The notes under the pieces are model-generated. The model made no database searches. It saw only the letters and a program-made list of their open reading frames with translations, and was not told the origin of the DNA. From positions 1 to 45,000 of the forward strand of contig JAQXPH010000011.1 in the NCBI GenBank assembly GCA_029100545.1: 45,000 bases of DNA, written 5' to 3'. Within the stretch, counting starts at the first letter, position 1. The number at the start of each line of letters is the position of its first letter. Shown piece by piece: positions 8,924-17,011 of the stretch. The DNA is from a bacterium (lineage in GTDB: Bacteria > Bacillota_I > Bacilli_A > RF39 > UBA660). The position numbers were made by a program, and so were the translations under genes.

Positions 8924-8937
8924 AATTTATTTTTTTT

Positions 8938-8956
8938 ATCATACTATTAGTATGAT
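8938..8956. repeat. Perfect inverted repeat over the start of a small ORF
   Basis: ATCATACT (8938-8945) and AGTATGAT (8949-8956) are exact complements with a three-base loop. The right arm contains the ATG of the 62-codon ORF. No T-run follows on either strand, so it is not a terminator; it may be an operator or an RNA hairpin hiding the start. Confidence 0.5.
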
Positions 8957-9140
8957 AAAGAAAAATTATTATAGAAATGTTGAATTATTTATAGAAAGTA
9001 AAAGAGAAAAACTTACAAATGAATATTTTAATGATTATGGATATAATTTATGTTCATCAAGAAAAAATAAAATAAATAGTTTTGAAAATTATGCAAAAAC
9101 TAATCAATATAATTTAAATAAAATAACCAAAGATAAGTAA
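8952..9140 (+). CDS. Small basic protein of unknown function
   Basis: A 62-codon frame for a hydrophilic, basic, Asn/Lys/Tyr-rich peptide with one cysteine and no membrane segment. I do not recognise it. Evidence for being real is its position between thiI and a good terminator and the lack of another frame. Evidence against is the absence of a ribosome site, and an eight-pair inverted repeat that covers the ATG. A CATACT hexamer ends six bases before the ATG, so a leaderless transcript is conceivable. Confidence 0.35.
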   Translation: MIKKNYYRNVELFIESKREKLTNEYFNDYGYNLCSSRKNKINSFENYAKTNQYNLNKITKDK

Positions 9141-9168
9141 AAAAGGTAGTAAATTACCTTTTTTTTTT
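9139..9168 (+). terminator. Rho-independent terminator before ackA
   Basis: AAAAAAGGTA, a six-base loop and TACC followed by ten T residues form a classic hairpin and T-tract. It ends the thiI/small-ORF transcript 25 bases before ackA. Confidence 0.75.
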
Positions 9169-9192
9169 GTATAATAAAAAAGAGGTGAAAAA

Positions 9193-10383
9193 ATGAAAAT
9201 ATTATCAATAAACGCTGGTAGTTCATCATTAAAATTTACTTTATTTGAATTACCAAAAACTGATGCCATTGCTAGTGGTGTATTTGAAAAAATCGGATTA
9301 AAAGATAGTTTTTATACTATTAAATATGATGGCGAGAAAACTAGAAAGGAAGTATATTTAAAAGATCATTCAGTTGCAGTTGAATGTTTAATGAAAGATT
9401 TAGTTGATATGCATATAGTTTCTTCTTTAGCAGAAATTGAAGGTGTAGGACATAGAATACTTCACGGTGGTGCAGAATTTACTAAACCTGTTGTTCTTTC
9501 TGAAGATGTTATTGAAAGAATTTCTAAGTATAATGAATTAGGACCACTTCATAATCCTGCGAATTTATTGGGAGTTAAAGCATTTATGAAAGCTTTACCT
9601 GGTGTAATTAATGTAGGTGTATTTGATACTGGATTTCATCAAACTATGGATGAAGAACATTTTCTTTATCCCGTTCCATATGAATGGTATACAAATTATG
9701 GCGTAAGAAAATATGGATTTCATGGAACAAGTCATAGATTTGTATATGGTGAAATTTGTAAAAAACTTGAAAATGAAGAATTAAAAGTTATTACTTGTCA
9801 TATTGGTAATGGTGCATCACTTTGTGCAATTGATGAAGGAAAAGTAATAGATACTTCAATGGGATTTACTCCTCTTGCTGGTGTTATGATGGGTACAAGA
9901 TGTGGTGATATAGATCCAAGTATTTTAGAGTATGTATGTAATAAAACAGGTAAAACTATTTCTGAAGTTACAAATGACTTAAATAAGAAAAGTGGTTTTT
10001 TAGGAATAAGTGAAATATCATCAGATGCTCGTGATGTTGAAAATGCCGCAATGGAAGGAAATAAAATGGCTATTTTAGCAGAAAATATGTATGCTCAAAA
10101 AATAGCTAATTATATAGCAGTATATAATAATATGCTTAATGGTGCCGACGCTATAGTATTTACGGCTGGTGTAGGTGAAAATAGTGCTAGAATGCGTAAA
10201 ATGGTTATTGATAGAGTTAAATCTTTAGGCGTAAAACTTGATGATAATTTAAATAATGTAAGAGGTGAATATCAAAAGATTTCTTCAGAAGATTCAACAA
10301 TTGCAGTATATGTACTTCCTACTAATGAAGAACTATTAATTGCTCAAGATACTTTACAATTAAAACGTGAAATGGGTGATTAA
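9193..10383 (+). CDS. ackA: Acetate kinase
   Basis: A 396-residue acetate kinase of the ASKHA superfamily, interconverting acetyl phosphate + ADP and acetate + ATP. Family signatures are in place: INAGSSSLKF at the N-terminus, GHRILHGGAEF, FDTGFHQTM, HIGNGASLCAI and FTAGVGENSA. Length is normal (about 395-400). AGAGGTG precedes ATG, and TATAAT lies at 9170-9175 without a good -35. Substrate-level ATP formation fits a fermentative organism. The 3' end overlaps the next gene (nrnA), so the two are probably cotranscribed. No pta gene is in the window. Confidence 0.97.
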   Translation: MKILSINAGSSSLKFTLFELPKTDAIASGVFEKIGLKDSFYTIKYDGEKTRKEVYLKDHSVAVECLMKDLVDMHIVSSLAEIEGVGHRILHGGAEFTKPVVLSEDVIERISKYNELGPLHNPANLLGVKAFMKALPGVINVGVFDTGFHQTMDEEHFLYPVPYEWYTNYGVRKYGFHGTSHRFVYGEICKKLENEELKVITCHIGNGASLCAIDEGKVIDTSMGFTPLAGVMMGTRCGDIDPSILEYVCNKTGKTISEVTNDLNKKSGFLGISEISSDARDVENAAMEGNKMAILAENMYAQKIANYIAVYNNMLNGADAIVFTAGVGENSARMRKMVIDRVKSLGVKLDDNLNNVRGEYQKISSEDSTIAVYVLPTNEELLIAQDTLQLKREMGD

Positions 10384-11353
10384 AATAAATAAAGATATTT
10401 ATAAGAAAATTTTTCGTTTAATAAAAAAATATGATGAAATTGTAATAGCTAGACATATCGGTCCTGATCCAGACGCTATTGCAAGTCAAATTGCTTTTCG
10501 TGATTCAATTAAAAATACTTTTCCAAATAAAAGAGTATATGCAATTGGGGCCGGAGTAAGTAAATTTAAATATTTAGGCTTTTTAGATAAACCAGATTTT
10601 AATAGTTTAACTAATGCTTTACTTATTGTATTAGATGTTCCAAATTTTTATCGTGTTGATGGTATTGATGATTTAGATTATAAAGAAATAATTAAAATAG
10701 ATCATCATCCAAAAGAAGATATTGTCGGTACTGTTGATTTTACATCTGATGAATTTTCTTCAACATGTGAAATGGTTGCAAATATTCTTTATGAAACAAA
10801 GTTAATGATTGATAAGGATATTGCTGAAAAATTATTTTTAGGAATTGTATCAGATAGTGAAAGATTTTTATTTAAGAATACTACAGTTGGTACTTTTGAA
10901 ATATGTGCAAAATTAATTAAAGATTATAAATTAGATTTTGTTTCTCTTTATGATAATTTATATCAAAAAAGTTTTAATGAATGTAAATTTGAGGCATATA
11001 TAATAAATAATTTAAAAGTTTCTGAAAATAAATTTGGCTATATTATTATTGATAACAAGATAATTGAAGAGTATAAAGTTGATATATCAACTCCATCAGT
11101 ATTAATTAATAATTTTAACTTTATTGATGAATTAAATTTATGGTGTTTTATTACTTATGATGAGAGAAATGAAATATATAAAGTAAATATTCGTTCAAGA
11201 GGTCCTATTATTAATGAAGTAGCTTCTAAATACAATGGGGGAGGTCATAAATATGCTTCTGGAGCAAGAATATCTAAAAAAGAAGATGTGAATCATTTAT
11301 TAAAAGATTTAGAAAATGTCGCTGAAGAGTATCTTGCAAAAGAGGAAGAGTAA
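10376..11353 (+). CDS. nrnA: DHH-family nanoRNase / pAp phosphatase NrnA
   Basis: About 325 residues, DHH plus DHHA1 domains. Metal-binding motifs are HIGPDPDAIAS, DVP, the eponymous DHH in KIDHHPKED and GIVSDSERF; the C-terminal DHHA1 domain carries the substrate motif GGGHKYASGA. This layout and length match NrnA, which degrades 2-5-mer RNAs and hydrolyses pAp to AMP in the cytoplasm; cyclic-dinucleotide-derived pApA hydrolysis is another activity in the family. Two GTG codons (10367 and 10376) can start it; 10376 gives MIKINKD and an 8-base overlap with ackA. Neither has a strong ribosome site, so translational coupling is likely. RecX follows with a one-base overlap. Confidence 0.85.
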   Translation: MIKINKDIYKKIFRLIKKYDEIVIARHIGPDPDAIASQIAFRDSIKNTFPNKRVYAIGAGVSKFKYLGFLDKPDFNSLTNALLIVLDVPNFYRVDGIDDLDYKEIIKIDHHPKEDIVGTVDFTSDEFSSTCEMVANILYETKLMIDKDIAEKLFLGIVSDSERFLFKNTTVGTFEICAKLIKDYKLDFVSLYDNLYQKSFNECKFEAYIINNLKVSENKFGYIIIDNKIIEEYKVDISTPSVLINNFNFIDELNLWCFITYDERNEIYKVNIRSRGPIINEVASKYNGGGHKYASGARISKKEDVNHLLKDLENVAEEYLAKEEE

Positions 11354-12090
11354 TGAAAATTTCTAAAATAAAATTAAATAAAAATGGTAAGTATGAAGTT
11401 ACTATTGATAATACAAAATATATTTTATATCAAGATGTAATTATTAAATACTTACTTTTTTCAAAAAAAGAAATAGATAATAATATGCTAAATGATATTA
11501 TTAAAGATAATATCTATTATGAAGCATATGATAAAATAATTAAATTCATAAATATTAAATTAAGAACAAAAAATGAAATTAGAAATAAACTTAATTTATT
11601 AAATGTTTCTACTGAAGATCAAGATAAAATAATCAATGTATTAGAAAATCAAGGATATTTAAATGATGAAGTATATATAAAAGCATTTATTAATGATAAA
11701 ATTAATCTTTCTTTAGAGGGACCTAATAAAATAAAAAATGAACTTTTAAAAAATAATTTTAGTGAAGAAAAAATATTAAATTATTTAGATAATTATAATG
11801 ATTTATGGGAAAAAAGAATAGAAAAAATTATTAATAAAAGGGTTAAAATTAATAAAAATTATTCTAAAAAAATGTTAATAAAAAAAATAAATAATGAATT
11901 AATTAATTTAGGATATTCAAAAGAAATGTTTTCAAATAGTTTAAATAATATAATAATTGATGATAGTTTAATTTATGAAAAAGAATATCAAAAATTATAT
12001 AATAAACTTATTAAAAAATATGATGAAGATAAAGCTAAAATACTTGCAAAACAAAAATTATATATAAAGGGTTTTAATGAGAATAAATAG
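11353..12090 (+). CDS. recX: Regulatory protein RecX
   Basis: A 245-residue, all-helical, very basic protein with repeated three-helix units. The RecX signature is visible in IKFINIKLRTKNEIRNKL followed by GYLNDEVYIKAFINDK and GPNKIKNELL. RecX binds the groove of the RecA filament and modulates recombination and SOS induction. Its ATG overlaps the nrnA stop codon (TAATG), so it is coupled. It is followed by a bidirectional terminator. recA is not in the window; lexA is 20 kb away. Confidence 0.85.
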   Translation: MKISKIKLNKNGKYEVTIDNTKYILYQDVIIKYLLFSKKEIDNNMLNDIIKDNIYYEAYDKIIKFINIKLRTKNEIRNKLNLLNVSTEDQDKIINVLENQGYLNDEVYIKAFINDKINLSLEGPNKIKNELLKNNFSEEKILNYLDNYNDLWEKRIEKIINKRVKINKNYSKKMLIKKINNELINLGYSKEMFSNSLNNIIIDDSLIYEKEYQKLYNKLIKKYDEDKAKILAKQKLYIKGFNENK

Positions 12091-12095
12091 TATAT

Positions 12096-12125
12096 AAAAA
12101 AATATCAGTAAATCTGATATTTTTT
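12096..12125. terminator. Bidirectional terminator between recX and the PrsA-like gene
   Basis: AAAAAAATATCAG and CTGATATTTTTT pair around the loop TAAAT, giving a T-tract on both strands. It serves the convergent genes recX and prsA-like. Confidence 0.8.
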
Positions 12126-13149
12126 ATTTATCTTGTGAAGTTAAAGATGCAAGTGAATTTGTAATATAATTAGAGTATTGAGTAGCAAGTGTGCTGTCTT
12201 CAATATTAACACCCATTTGTTTACGATAATGTTGTAATGCATTAATAGATAATGTGTTATCTTCTTTAGTTATATCATTTGCTAGGATTTCAATTATTTC
12301 ATCTTTAAGTTCATCTAACGATTTTTTTTCATATGTTTGATTACGCATTATAATATGGTATCCTAAACTTGTTTTAATTACTTTAGTATAGTAATTATCG
12401 TCTTTTAATGTATAGGCTTTTTCAACTATTTCAGTATAAGTATCACCTAAAGTAGTTTTATTAACTTGACCAAGTGATCCACCTTTATCTTTAGTTGCAT
12501 CATCTTCAGAATATTTTTTTGCAAGTTCACTAAATGCTTCGCTTACTTTTTTACCATTTTTAACATAATTTTTAAGTTCTGATATTATGTCTTCTGCTTT
12601 TTTTTCTGCATCAGTTTCTGCTTGCTTAATTTCATCTTTATTCATTTTATCAGTAACCTCTGGTGTAATCAATATATGGCTTATTTCAATATCATTATCA
12701 ATTTCGTTTTTATAATACTTTTCAATATCATTATCAGTTACTTTCTCTTTAGCATATTCATTCATTGCATAAGATTGCATATAACCTAAATAAATTTGAT
12801 TTTGATATTCTTCAATAGTGATATAACCATAATATTGTTGAATTGCACTAAGAAGTTCTTCTTCTGAATTATAATTTTCTTTCAATGATTCAATGTAACT
12901 TTCACTAGATTTTTTTGCTTTTTCAATATTATCTGGGAAAGTTTCTTCCAAGACCTTTTTGTCAATCATATTTAATAGGGTAGATAAAGCATATTTATCT
13001 TTAAGTTCATTATATAAATCATCTACACTTATCATATCACCATTTTTAAAACTAACAACAGCATCTTGTCCATTTTCAAGTTGTGGAATTTTACCACATC
13101 CTGTTAATAAAATTAATCCTAACATTAAACATAAAATTTTCTTTTTCAT
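12124..13149 (-). CDS. PrsA-like foldase lipoprotein (parvulin-type PPIase)
   Basis: About 341 residues. A short signal peptide ends in the lipobox LLTGC (Cys18 with start MKKK), so the mature protein is lipid-anchored outside the membrane. A helical SurA/PrsA-like N-terminal region is followed by a parvulin PpiC domain (about 148-255: EISHILITPE, DKGGSLGQV, KTSLGYHIIM) and a helical C-terminal tail. It should help secreted proteins fold after Sec export. ATG at 13149 was chosen because GGAGG sits six bases upstream; an in-frame ATG twelve bases earlier lies within that ribosome site. The promoter is excellent. It is monocistronic. Confidence 0.88.
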   Translation of the reverse strand: MKKKILCLMLGLILLTGCGKIPQLENGQDAVVSFKNGDMISVDDLYNELKDKYALSTLLNMIDKKVLEETFPDNIEKAKKSSESYIESLKENYNSEEELLSAIQQYYGYITIEEYQNQIYLGYMQSYAMNEYAKEKVTDNDIEKYYKNEIDNDIEISHILITPEVTDKMNKDEIKQAETDAEKKAEDIISELKNYVKNGKKVSEAFSELAKKYSEDDATKDKGGSLGQVNKTTLGDTYTEIVEKAYTLKDDNYYTKVIKTSLGYHIIMRNQTYEKKSLDELKDEIIEILANDITKEDNTLSINALQHYRKQMGVNIEDSTLATQYSNYITNSLASLTSQDK

Positions 13150-13167
13150 TATTACCTCCATAAATTA

Positions 13168-13196
13168 ATTATAGCAATATGATTAAAAAATTACAA
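13168..13196 (-). promoter_or_regulatory. Extended -10 promoter of the PrsA-like gene
   Basis: On the minus strand TTGTAA (13191-13196), 17 bases, and TATAAT (13168-13173) preceded by TGC. It lies 18 bases upstream of the chosen start. Confidence 0.7.
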
Positions 13197-13263
13197 TTAA
13201 AACACGCACAATTTGATATATTTGGCATTTAATATTATGAAAAGACAAAAAGGAGGAATTTAT

Positions 13264-13353
13264 ATGAATCATTGTTGTGGTAACAACCTTGGGGCTGCGA
13301 TTATATTAGTATTATTCATCTTACTTATAATCATAGTCGGTGCCTATATATAG
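13264..13353 (+). CDS. YjcZ-family sporulation peptide
   Basis: A 29-residue peptide, MNHCCGNNL... followed by one hydrophobic helix (AAIILVLFILLIIIVGA). The short Cys/Gly/Asn head and the LVLFILLIIIVGA core match the YjcZ/YjoB-like sporulation peptides found in Bacillus and clostridial spore formers, whose function is unknown. The ribosome site AAGGAGG is very strong and well spaced. A second tiny membrane peptide gene starts nine bases later. A CACA...GCATTTAATA pair upstream (13207-13234) loosely resembles a mother-cell sigma promoter, but the spacing is short. Nearby cotE and sigK fit a sporulation role. Confidence 0.7.
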   Translation: MNHCCGNNLGAAIILVLFILLIIIVGAYI

Positions 13354-13362
13354 GAGGAAAAT

Positions 13363-13485
13363 ATGAGTTGTTGCAAAAAAAATCCACCTGAACATGATAA
13401 ATGTTCAAATGGAATATCAAATTACTTTTTTATAATACTTATCCTATACATATTACTTGCTATAATAATAGGACCCATTTGCTAA
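13363..13485 (+). CDS. Small cysteine-containing membrane peptide, probably sporulation-related
   Basis: Forty residues: a polar head with MSCCKK and a further Cys at position 14, then one membrane helix (about 21-37) ending in GPIC. It overlaps nothing, starts nine bases after the YjcZ-like gene with its own AGGAGG (which includes the previous stop codon), and is followed by a terminator, so both peptides share one transcript. I know of no named family for it; the CC-head plus helix design resembles its neighbour. Role inferred from context only. Confidence 0.6.
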   Translation: MSCCKKNPPEHDKCSNGISNYFFIILILYILLAIIIGPIC

Positions 13486-13513
13486 AGGAAAAGCCAAATG
13501 CTTTTCTTTTTTA
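13484..13513. terminator. Terminator after the small sporulation peptides
   Basis: AAGGAAAAGC and GCTTTTCTTT pair (one G-U) around the loop CAAAT, then T residues on the plus strand. It also lies at the 3' end of the convergent CapA-like gene. Confidence 0.7.
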
Positions 13514-14746
13514 ATTTATTTCTTTAACCTTTATATTTTGATTTAAAGAGGTAAGTATATTTTTATATTCTTCATAAATTTGTTTATAATTTTCATTATA
13601 ACTTTCATTCATTTTACTAAATGGAATAACTAAATAATTCTTGTGATTTTTATTATATGTATAGGTAAGATCAGCACCTAAATTATCTATTTTTATTTCA
13701 CTTGTTCCATCTTCATAAATTGTTTTAGTAATATCCATTGAAGCAAGAACACCAACAATGCCTTTATAACCAATACTACTTATTAAATCTCCTTGATTAG
13801 AAATAAAATTACCAAGTGAATAAAAAACTACAGTATTATCAATAATATCAAATGGTTGAAGGCAGTGTGAATATGTTCCTAAAACTATATCTACACCTAA
13901 GGATGCTAAATAATTTGCTATTTGAATATTACTTTGTGTGGGTTTTGTTTCATATTCAGCAGAATTTTTGTGCCAGTGCATTGCAACAATTACAACATCA
14001 ACTTTTTGCTTTAAATCTTCAACTTCCTTTTTTACAGTTTCTTCATCATATATATCAATTTTATATTTAATATTTGAAACTGTTCCATCAAGTCCATTTA
14101 AAGTATTAGTATAAGCTAAAAAACCATATGTAATATCATTAATTTTTCCAATATTATATTTATTTTCCTTACTTTCATCTTCATTAAACCCATCAAATAT
14201 AATATTTTTACTTTTCCAATAATTATATGAATTTGTTATACATTCATCGCTAGCATATGTACAATCAGCACTATGATTTGAGGCAAGTCCTACTAAATTA
14301 AAACCAGCTTCAACCATTGCATCACCAAATTCTGATGGACTATTAAAATAAGGGTAAGAGCAATATCCGGGTAAGTTATGTTGACAATTAAATCTGCTTG
14401 TAAGTTTTCCTCCGAAAACAGTTTCTTGATTATAATAAGCAATATCATAATTACTAATAATATCTTTTACCATGCTAAGTTGTGGAGAAAAATCAAAAGT
14501 ATCAGTTTCTTTATCATAAGCATCTAAATAAACGACATTATGAAGTAAGCCATCTCCAGTAGCTACTAAAGATATTTTTTTTGTAATAGGGTATTTTATT
14601 TTTTCTTTTTCATTTATTAATTTACTAAATTCAAAATCTTCATTATTGTTAATTTTATTAGCAATTATATAAGAAAAAATACCTATTAAAGTAATTATAA
14701 TTAATAAAATAATAATCTTAATTTTCTTCTTTAATCTTCTTTTCAT
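13511..14746 (-). CDS. CapA-family (poly-gamma-glutamate synthesis type) metallophosphoesterase-fold protein
   Basis: About 411 residues, one N-terminal membrane helix (about 9-30), then the CapA/PgsA domain. Visible metal-site motifs: TGDGLLH, NQETVFGG, LASNHSADC, MHWHKN, GTYSHCLQP and FYSLGNF. Members assist poly-gamma-glutamate export or have other calcineurin-like hydrolytic roles at the cell surface. No capB/capC genes are nearby, so a capsule role cannot be claimed. An alternative GTG start (14752) exists; ATG 14746 has GGAAGG at the right spacing. It overlaps the end of the HIT gene by 29 bases, so the two are coupled. Confidence 0.85.
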   Translation of the reverse strand: MKRRLKKKIKIIILLIIITLIGIFSYIIANKINNNEDFEFSKLINEKEKIKYPITKKISLVATGDGLLHNVVYLDAYDKETDTFDFSPQLSMVKDIISNYDIAYYNQETVFGGKLTSRFNCQHNLPGYCSYPYFNSPSEFGDAMVEAGFNLVGLASNHSADCTYASDECITNSYNYWKSKNIIFDGFNEDESKENKYNIGKINDITYGFLAYTNTLNGLDGTVSNIKYKIDIYDEETVKKEVEDLKQKVDVVIVAMHWHKNSAEYETKPTQSNIQIANYLASLGVDIVLGTYSHCLQPFDIIDNTVVFYSLGNFISNQGDLISSIGYKGIVGVLASMDITKTIYEDGTSEIKIDNLGADLTYTYNKNHKNYLVIPFSKMNESYNENYKQIYEEYKNILTSLNQNIKVKEIN

Positions 14747-15113
14747 TAACACCTTCCATTACTAATTTATATACATCTTCCACTTTTTTAGAAGGTTTTT
14801 TATTAAAATCTGGCATAATATGTAAATGTAAATGTTTTATTTCTTGTTTACTTCCATAATTAATTGAAAATGTACATCCTTCTTCATTAATAGTATCCAT
14901 AATAATTTTTGCATATTTTTTAGCTATATTAAACATATGAGAAAATGTATTTTCAGGAACATCATAAATTGATTCATAATGATTTTTAGGAATAACTAAT
15001 AAGTGTCCATCACATATTGGATATTTATCCATTAAAACAATTATTAAATCATCTTCATAGATAGTTAATCTTTTATTTTTATCTTTTGCAATATCACAAA
15101 ACAAACAATTCAT
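14718..15113 (-). CDS. HIT-family nucleotide hydrolase
   Basis: A 131-residue histidine-triad protein. The active-site triad is HLHLHIMP; the N-terminal CLFCDI is the zinc-binding half-site common in Hint/HIT hydrolases, and the domain has the usual YPICDGHLLVIPKNH. Such enzymes hydrolyse adenylated substrates (AMP-lysine or dinucleoside polyphosphates). The tail after the triad is longer than in minimal HIT proteins and basic. ATG at 15113 was chosen over a GTG at 15125 because GAGGTG lies nine bases before it. Its gene leads a two-gene transcript with the CapA-like gene. Confidence 0.9.
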   Translation of the reverse strand: MNCLFCDIAKDKNKRLTIYEDDLIIVLMDKYPICDGHLLVIPKNHYESIYDVPENTFSHMFNIAKKYAKIIMDTINEEGCTFSINYGSKQEIKHLHLHIMPDFNKKPSKKVEDVYKLVMEGVNEKKIKEEN

Positions 15114-15134
15114 ACCAAAATTCACCTCATAAAA

Positions 15135-15143
15135 ATTATATCA
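15135..15143 (-). promoter_or_regulatory. Extended -10 element of the HIT gene
   Basis: TGATATAAT on the minus strand, 21 bases before the ATG. No good -35 hexamer is present at 17 bases, so this is an extended -10 promoter by inference. Confidence 0.5.
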
Positions 15144-15144
15144 T

Positions 15145-16884
15145 TTAGTTAAACCAAATTCTACCTAAATTACAATTTTCACTTCTTGGAGCTGGATCTG
15201 GATAATCAAACTTAATTAAAAGTGGCATTTTAAATGCAGTACCAAATGCAATTGCATTTCCAGGAAGAACTGATTTCATTTTATCTACGCTTTCATCAGT
15301 AATAAAAGGAACTACATTTTTAATATAATTAACATCTTTTGGATGTGTCATTTTAAAAATTAAAAAATTATTACATTGACTTAGTGTTGTTTCAGATATC
15401 TCGCTTGGTCTTTGAGATATAAGTCCAAGGAGAATACCATATTTTCTTCCTTCTTTAGCAATTCTTTCAAATATATTATAACCTAAAACATTATTATCAA
15501 TATCATCATTTACATATCTATGCGCTTCTTCAATAATTAAATTAAATGGATTTGAACCACGATTTTTAAGAGAAGTAGTGTAATTAAATATCATCTTCGC
15601 ATAAATTTTTACAATTGTTTTAGCAAGATGATCATTTATATAATTTATATTAAAATTAATTATTTGCGCTTTTTTATCATTTTGATGAACAATTTTATTA
15701 ATATATGAATCAAGACTTATATATTCAGGATAATTAAAAAATTCTTTACTATCACTATTTAATATAGCATCCATTCTTACTTTTAAAATATTTAATTTAT
15801 TAAATACACTATCATTTTTCCATATACCTTCATCAATTAAAGCAAAATCTAGTGCATTTGAGACATCTTGCAATGTAAATGGAGTTTGGCCATCTGGTAA
15901 AGCAAATGAAACTTCTTCAGCTATAAATCCTTGTAAGAAATCTGTTACTTGTTCTATCGCATTAATTTTATTATGATCATCAACTCTTAAACATTGTCTT
16001 AATGTACGATAATATCCAGGTTCACTAATAGAACTATCAAGATTTATTTCTGGTGTATTAGTTTTAGTAAGAACACCTACAATTTGATCTCTTATTTGAG
16101 GTCCAGGTCTACCACTAATTAATATATCTAAAAGTGCTTTTGCTAAAATTGTATTTTTGTATGCTTGTACTTTAACGTCATTATTTATAAAAAGGTTAAC
16201 ATATCTTAAAGTTTTTTCAATTAAATTTAATTGACTTTTATCAGTTACATCGAGTAGTAATGCATATTCATCAATTCCTAAAAGCCATGGTGGTATTGTT
16301 AATTTTTCTTCATCACTAGTTAAATCAGTTGTATATGTTTTATAGGCAAAGCTTCCTTCAATATTTAAATAATTAAAAGCACTAGCATATTCACCATAAG
16401 CATCAAATATTATTATATTTGGATTATTATTTATATTTTTACTAGCCATTAAATTTTGAATTATTTTTGTAAATGAGCAACTTTTACCACTACCAGAGGA
16501 ACCAAATATTGCAAAATGGGAGCCAAAAAAATTATTAATATCAGCGTTAATTGTTACATTATCATAATATGGACTCTTTCCCATTAATAAATAGTTTGAT
16601 TTAAATCCAACAATATTTTGAACATAATCGTAATTTAATAAATAAACAAGTGATGAAAAAGATGGTTTTTGATCAAATCCATATAAAAAGTTATTTTGTT
16701 CAATTTTTCCTAGAATATTAATTTTACAGTGAGTTAAACTTACCTCAATAACCTCTCCAATAAAAGATTTTTGATTATCTTTTATTAAAACATATAAATT
16801 AATTAAACTTGGTGCTTTTTTAATATCTATTGTTAATTTAACATTAATAATATTATTTGAAATTTCTTCAATTGTACCTAACAT
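15145..16884 (-). CDS. HerA-like (DUF87) hexameric ATPase
   Basis: About 579 residues of the HerA/FtsK superfamily. An N-terminal beta-rich HAS-barrel-like region (1-100) precedes Walker A (GSSGSGKSC), then a DAYGEY segment, Walker B (NLIIEEAHRYV), a sensor-like SQRPSE and the family's C-terminal FGTAFKMPLLIKFD. HerA proteins are DNA translocases; in archaea they pair with NurA nuclease in end resection, and in bacteria some pair with Sir2 or other effectors in phage defence. No such partner is adjacent here: neighbours are the HIT gene and cotE. ATG 16884 is preferred to TTG 16890 because GAGG lies at correct spacing. Role unknown. Confidence 0.8.
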   Translation of the reverse strand: MLGTIEEISNNIINVKLTIDIKKAPSLINLYVLIKDNQKSFIGEVIEVSLTHCKINILGKIEQNNFLYGFDQKPSFSSLVYLLNYDYVQNIVGFKSNYLLMGKSPYYDNVTINADINNFFGSHFAIFGSSGSGKSCSFTKIIQNLMASKNINNNPNIIIFDAYGEYASAFNYLNIEGSFAYKTYTTDLTSDEEKLTIPPWLLGIDEYALLLDVTDKSQLNLIEKTLRYVNLFINNDVKVQAYKNTILAKALLDILISGRPGPQIRDQIVGVLTKTNTPEINLDSSISEPGYYRTLRQCLRVDDHNKINAIEQVTDFLQGFIAEEVSFALPDGQTPFTLQDVSNALDFALIDEGIWKNDSVFNKLNILKVRMDAILNSDSKEFFNYPEYISLDSYINKIVHQNDKKAQIINFNINYINDHLAKTIVKIYAKMIFNYTTSLKNRGSNPFNLIIEEAHRYVNDDIDNNVLGYNIFERIAKEGRKYGILLGLISQRPSEISETTLSQCNNFLIFKMTHPKDVNYIKNVVPFITDESVDKMKSVLPGNAIAFGTAFKMPLLIKFDYPDPAPRSENCNLGRIWFN

Positions 16885-16906
16885 ATTCAACCTCTATTCT
16901 AAAATT

Positions 16907-16935
16907 ATTATATCATTAAAAATAGTCATTTACAA
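16907..16935 (-). promoter_or_regulatory. Extended -10 promoter of the HerA-like gene
   Basis: On the minus strand TTGTAA (16930-16935), 17 bases, TATAAT (16907-16912) preceded by TGA. A vegetative sigma-A type promoter, divergent from the putative sporulation promoter of cotE. Confidence 0.65.
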
Positions 16936-16966
16936 CTTTAAAAACTTATGATAAACATTATGCGAA

Positions 16967-16992
16967 ACTTTTGCCTATATTTGCATAAATTA
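16967..16992 (+). promoter_or_regulatory. Possible mother-cell (SigK/SigE-type) promoter of cotE
   Basis: GCATAAATTA (16983-16992) fits the SigK -10 pattern GCATANNNTA, with an AC dinucleotide (16967-16968) about 15 bases upstream as in SigK -35 elements. It ends 20 bases before the cotE start. cotE is transcribed by mother-cell sigma factors in B. subtilis. The match is short, so confidence is moderate. Confidence 0.4.
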
Positions 16993-17011
16993 AATTAGGA
17001 AGGTGATATAA

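Noticed and set aside
10367-10375. GTG 10367 as the start of nrnA
   Set aside because: It lengthens the overlap with ackA by three codons without a better ribosome site; GTG 10376 is slightly preferred, though either is possible.
12959-13168. Plus-strand frame opposite the PrsA-like gene start
   Set aside because: It would overlap the signal peptide and promoter of the PrsA-like gene; no ribosome site.
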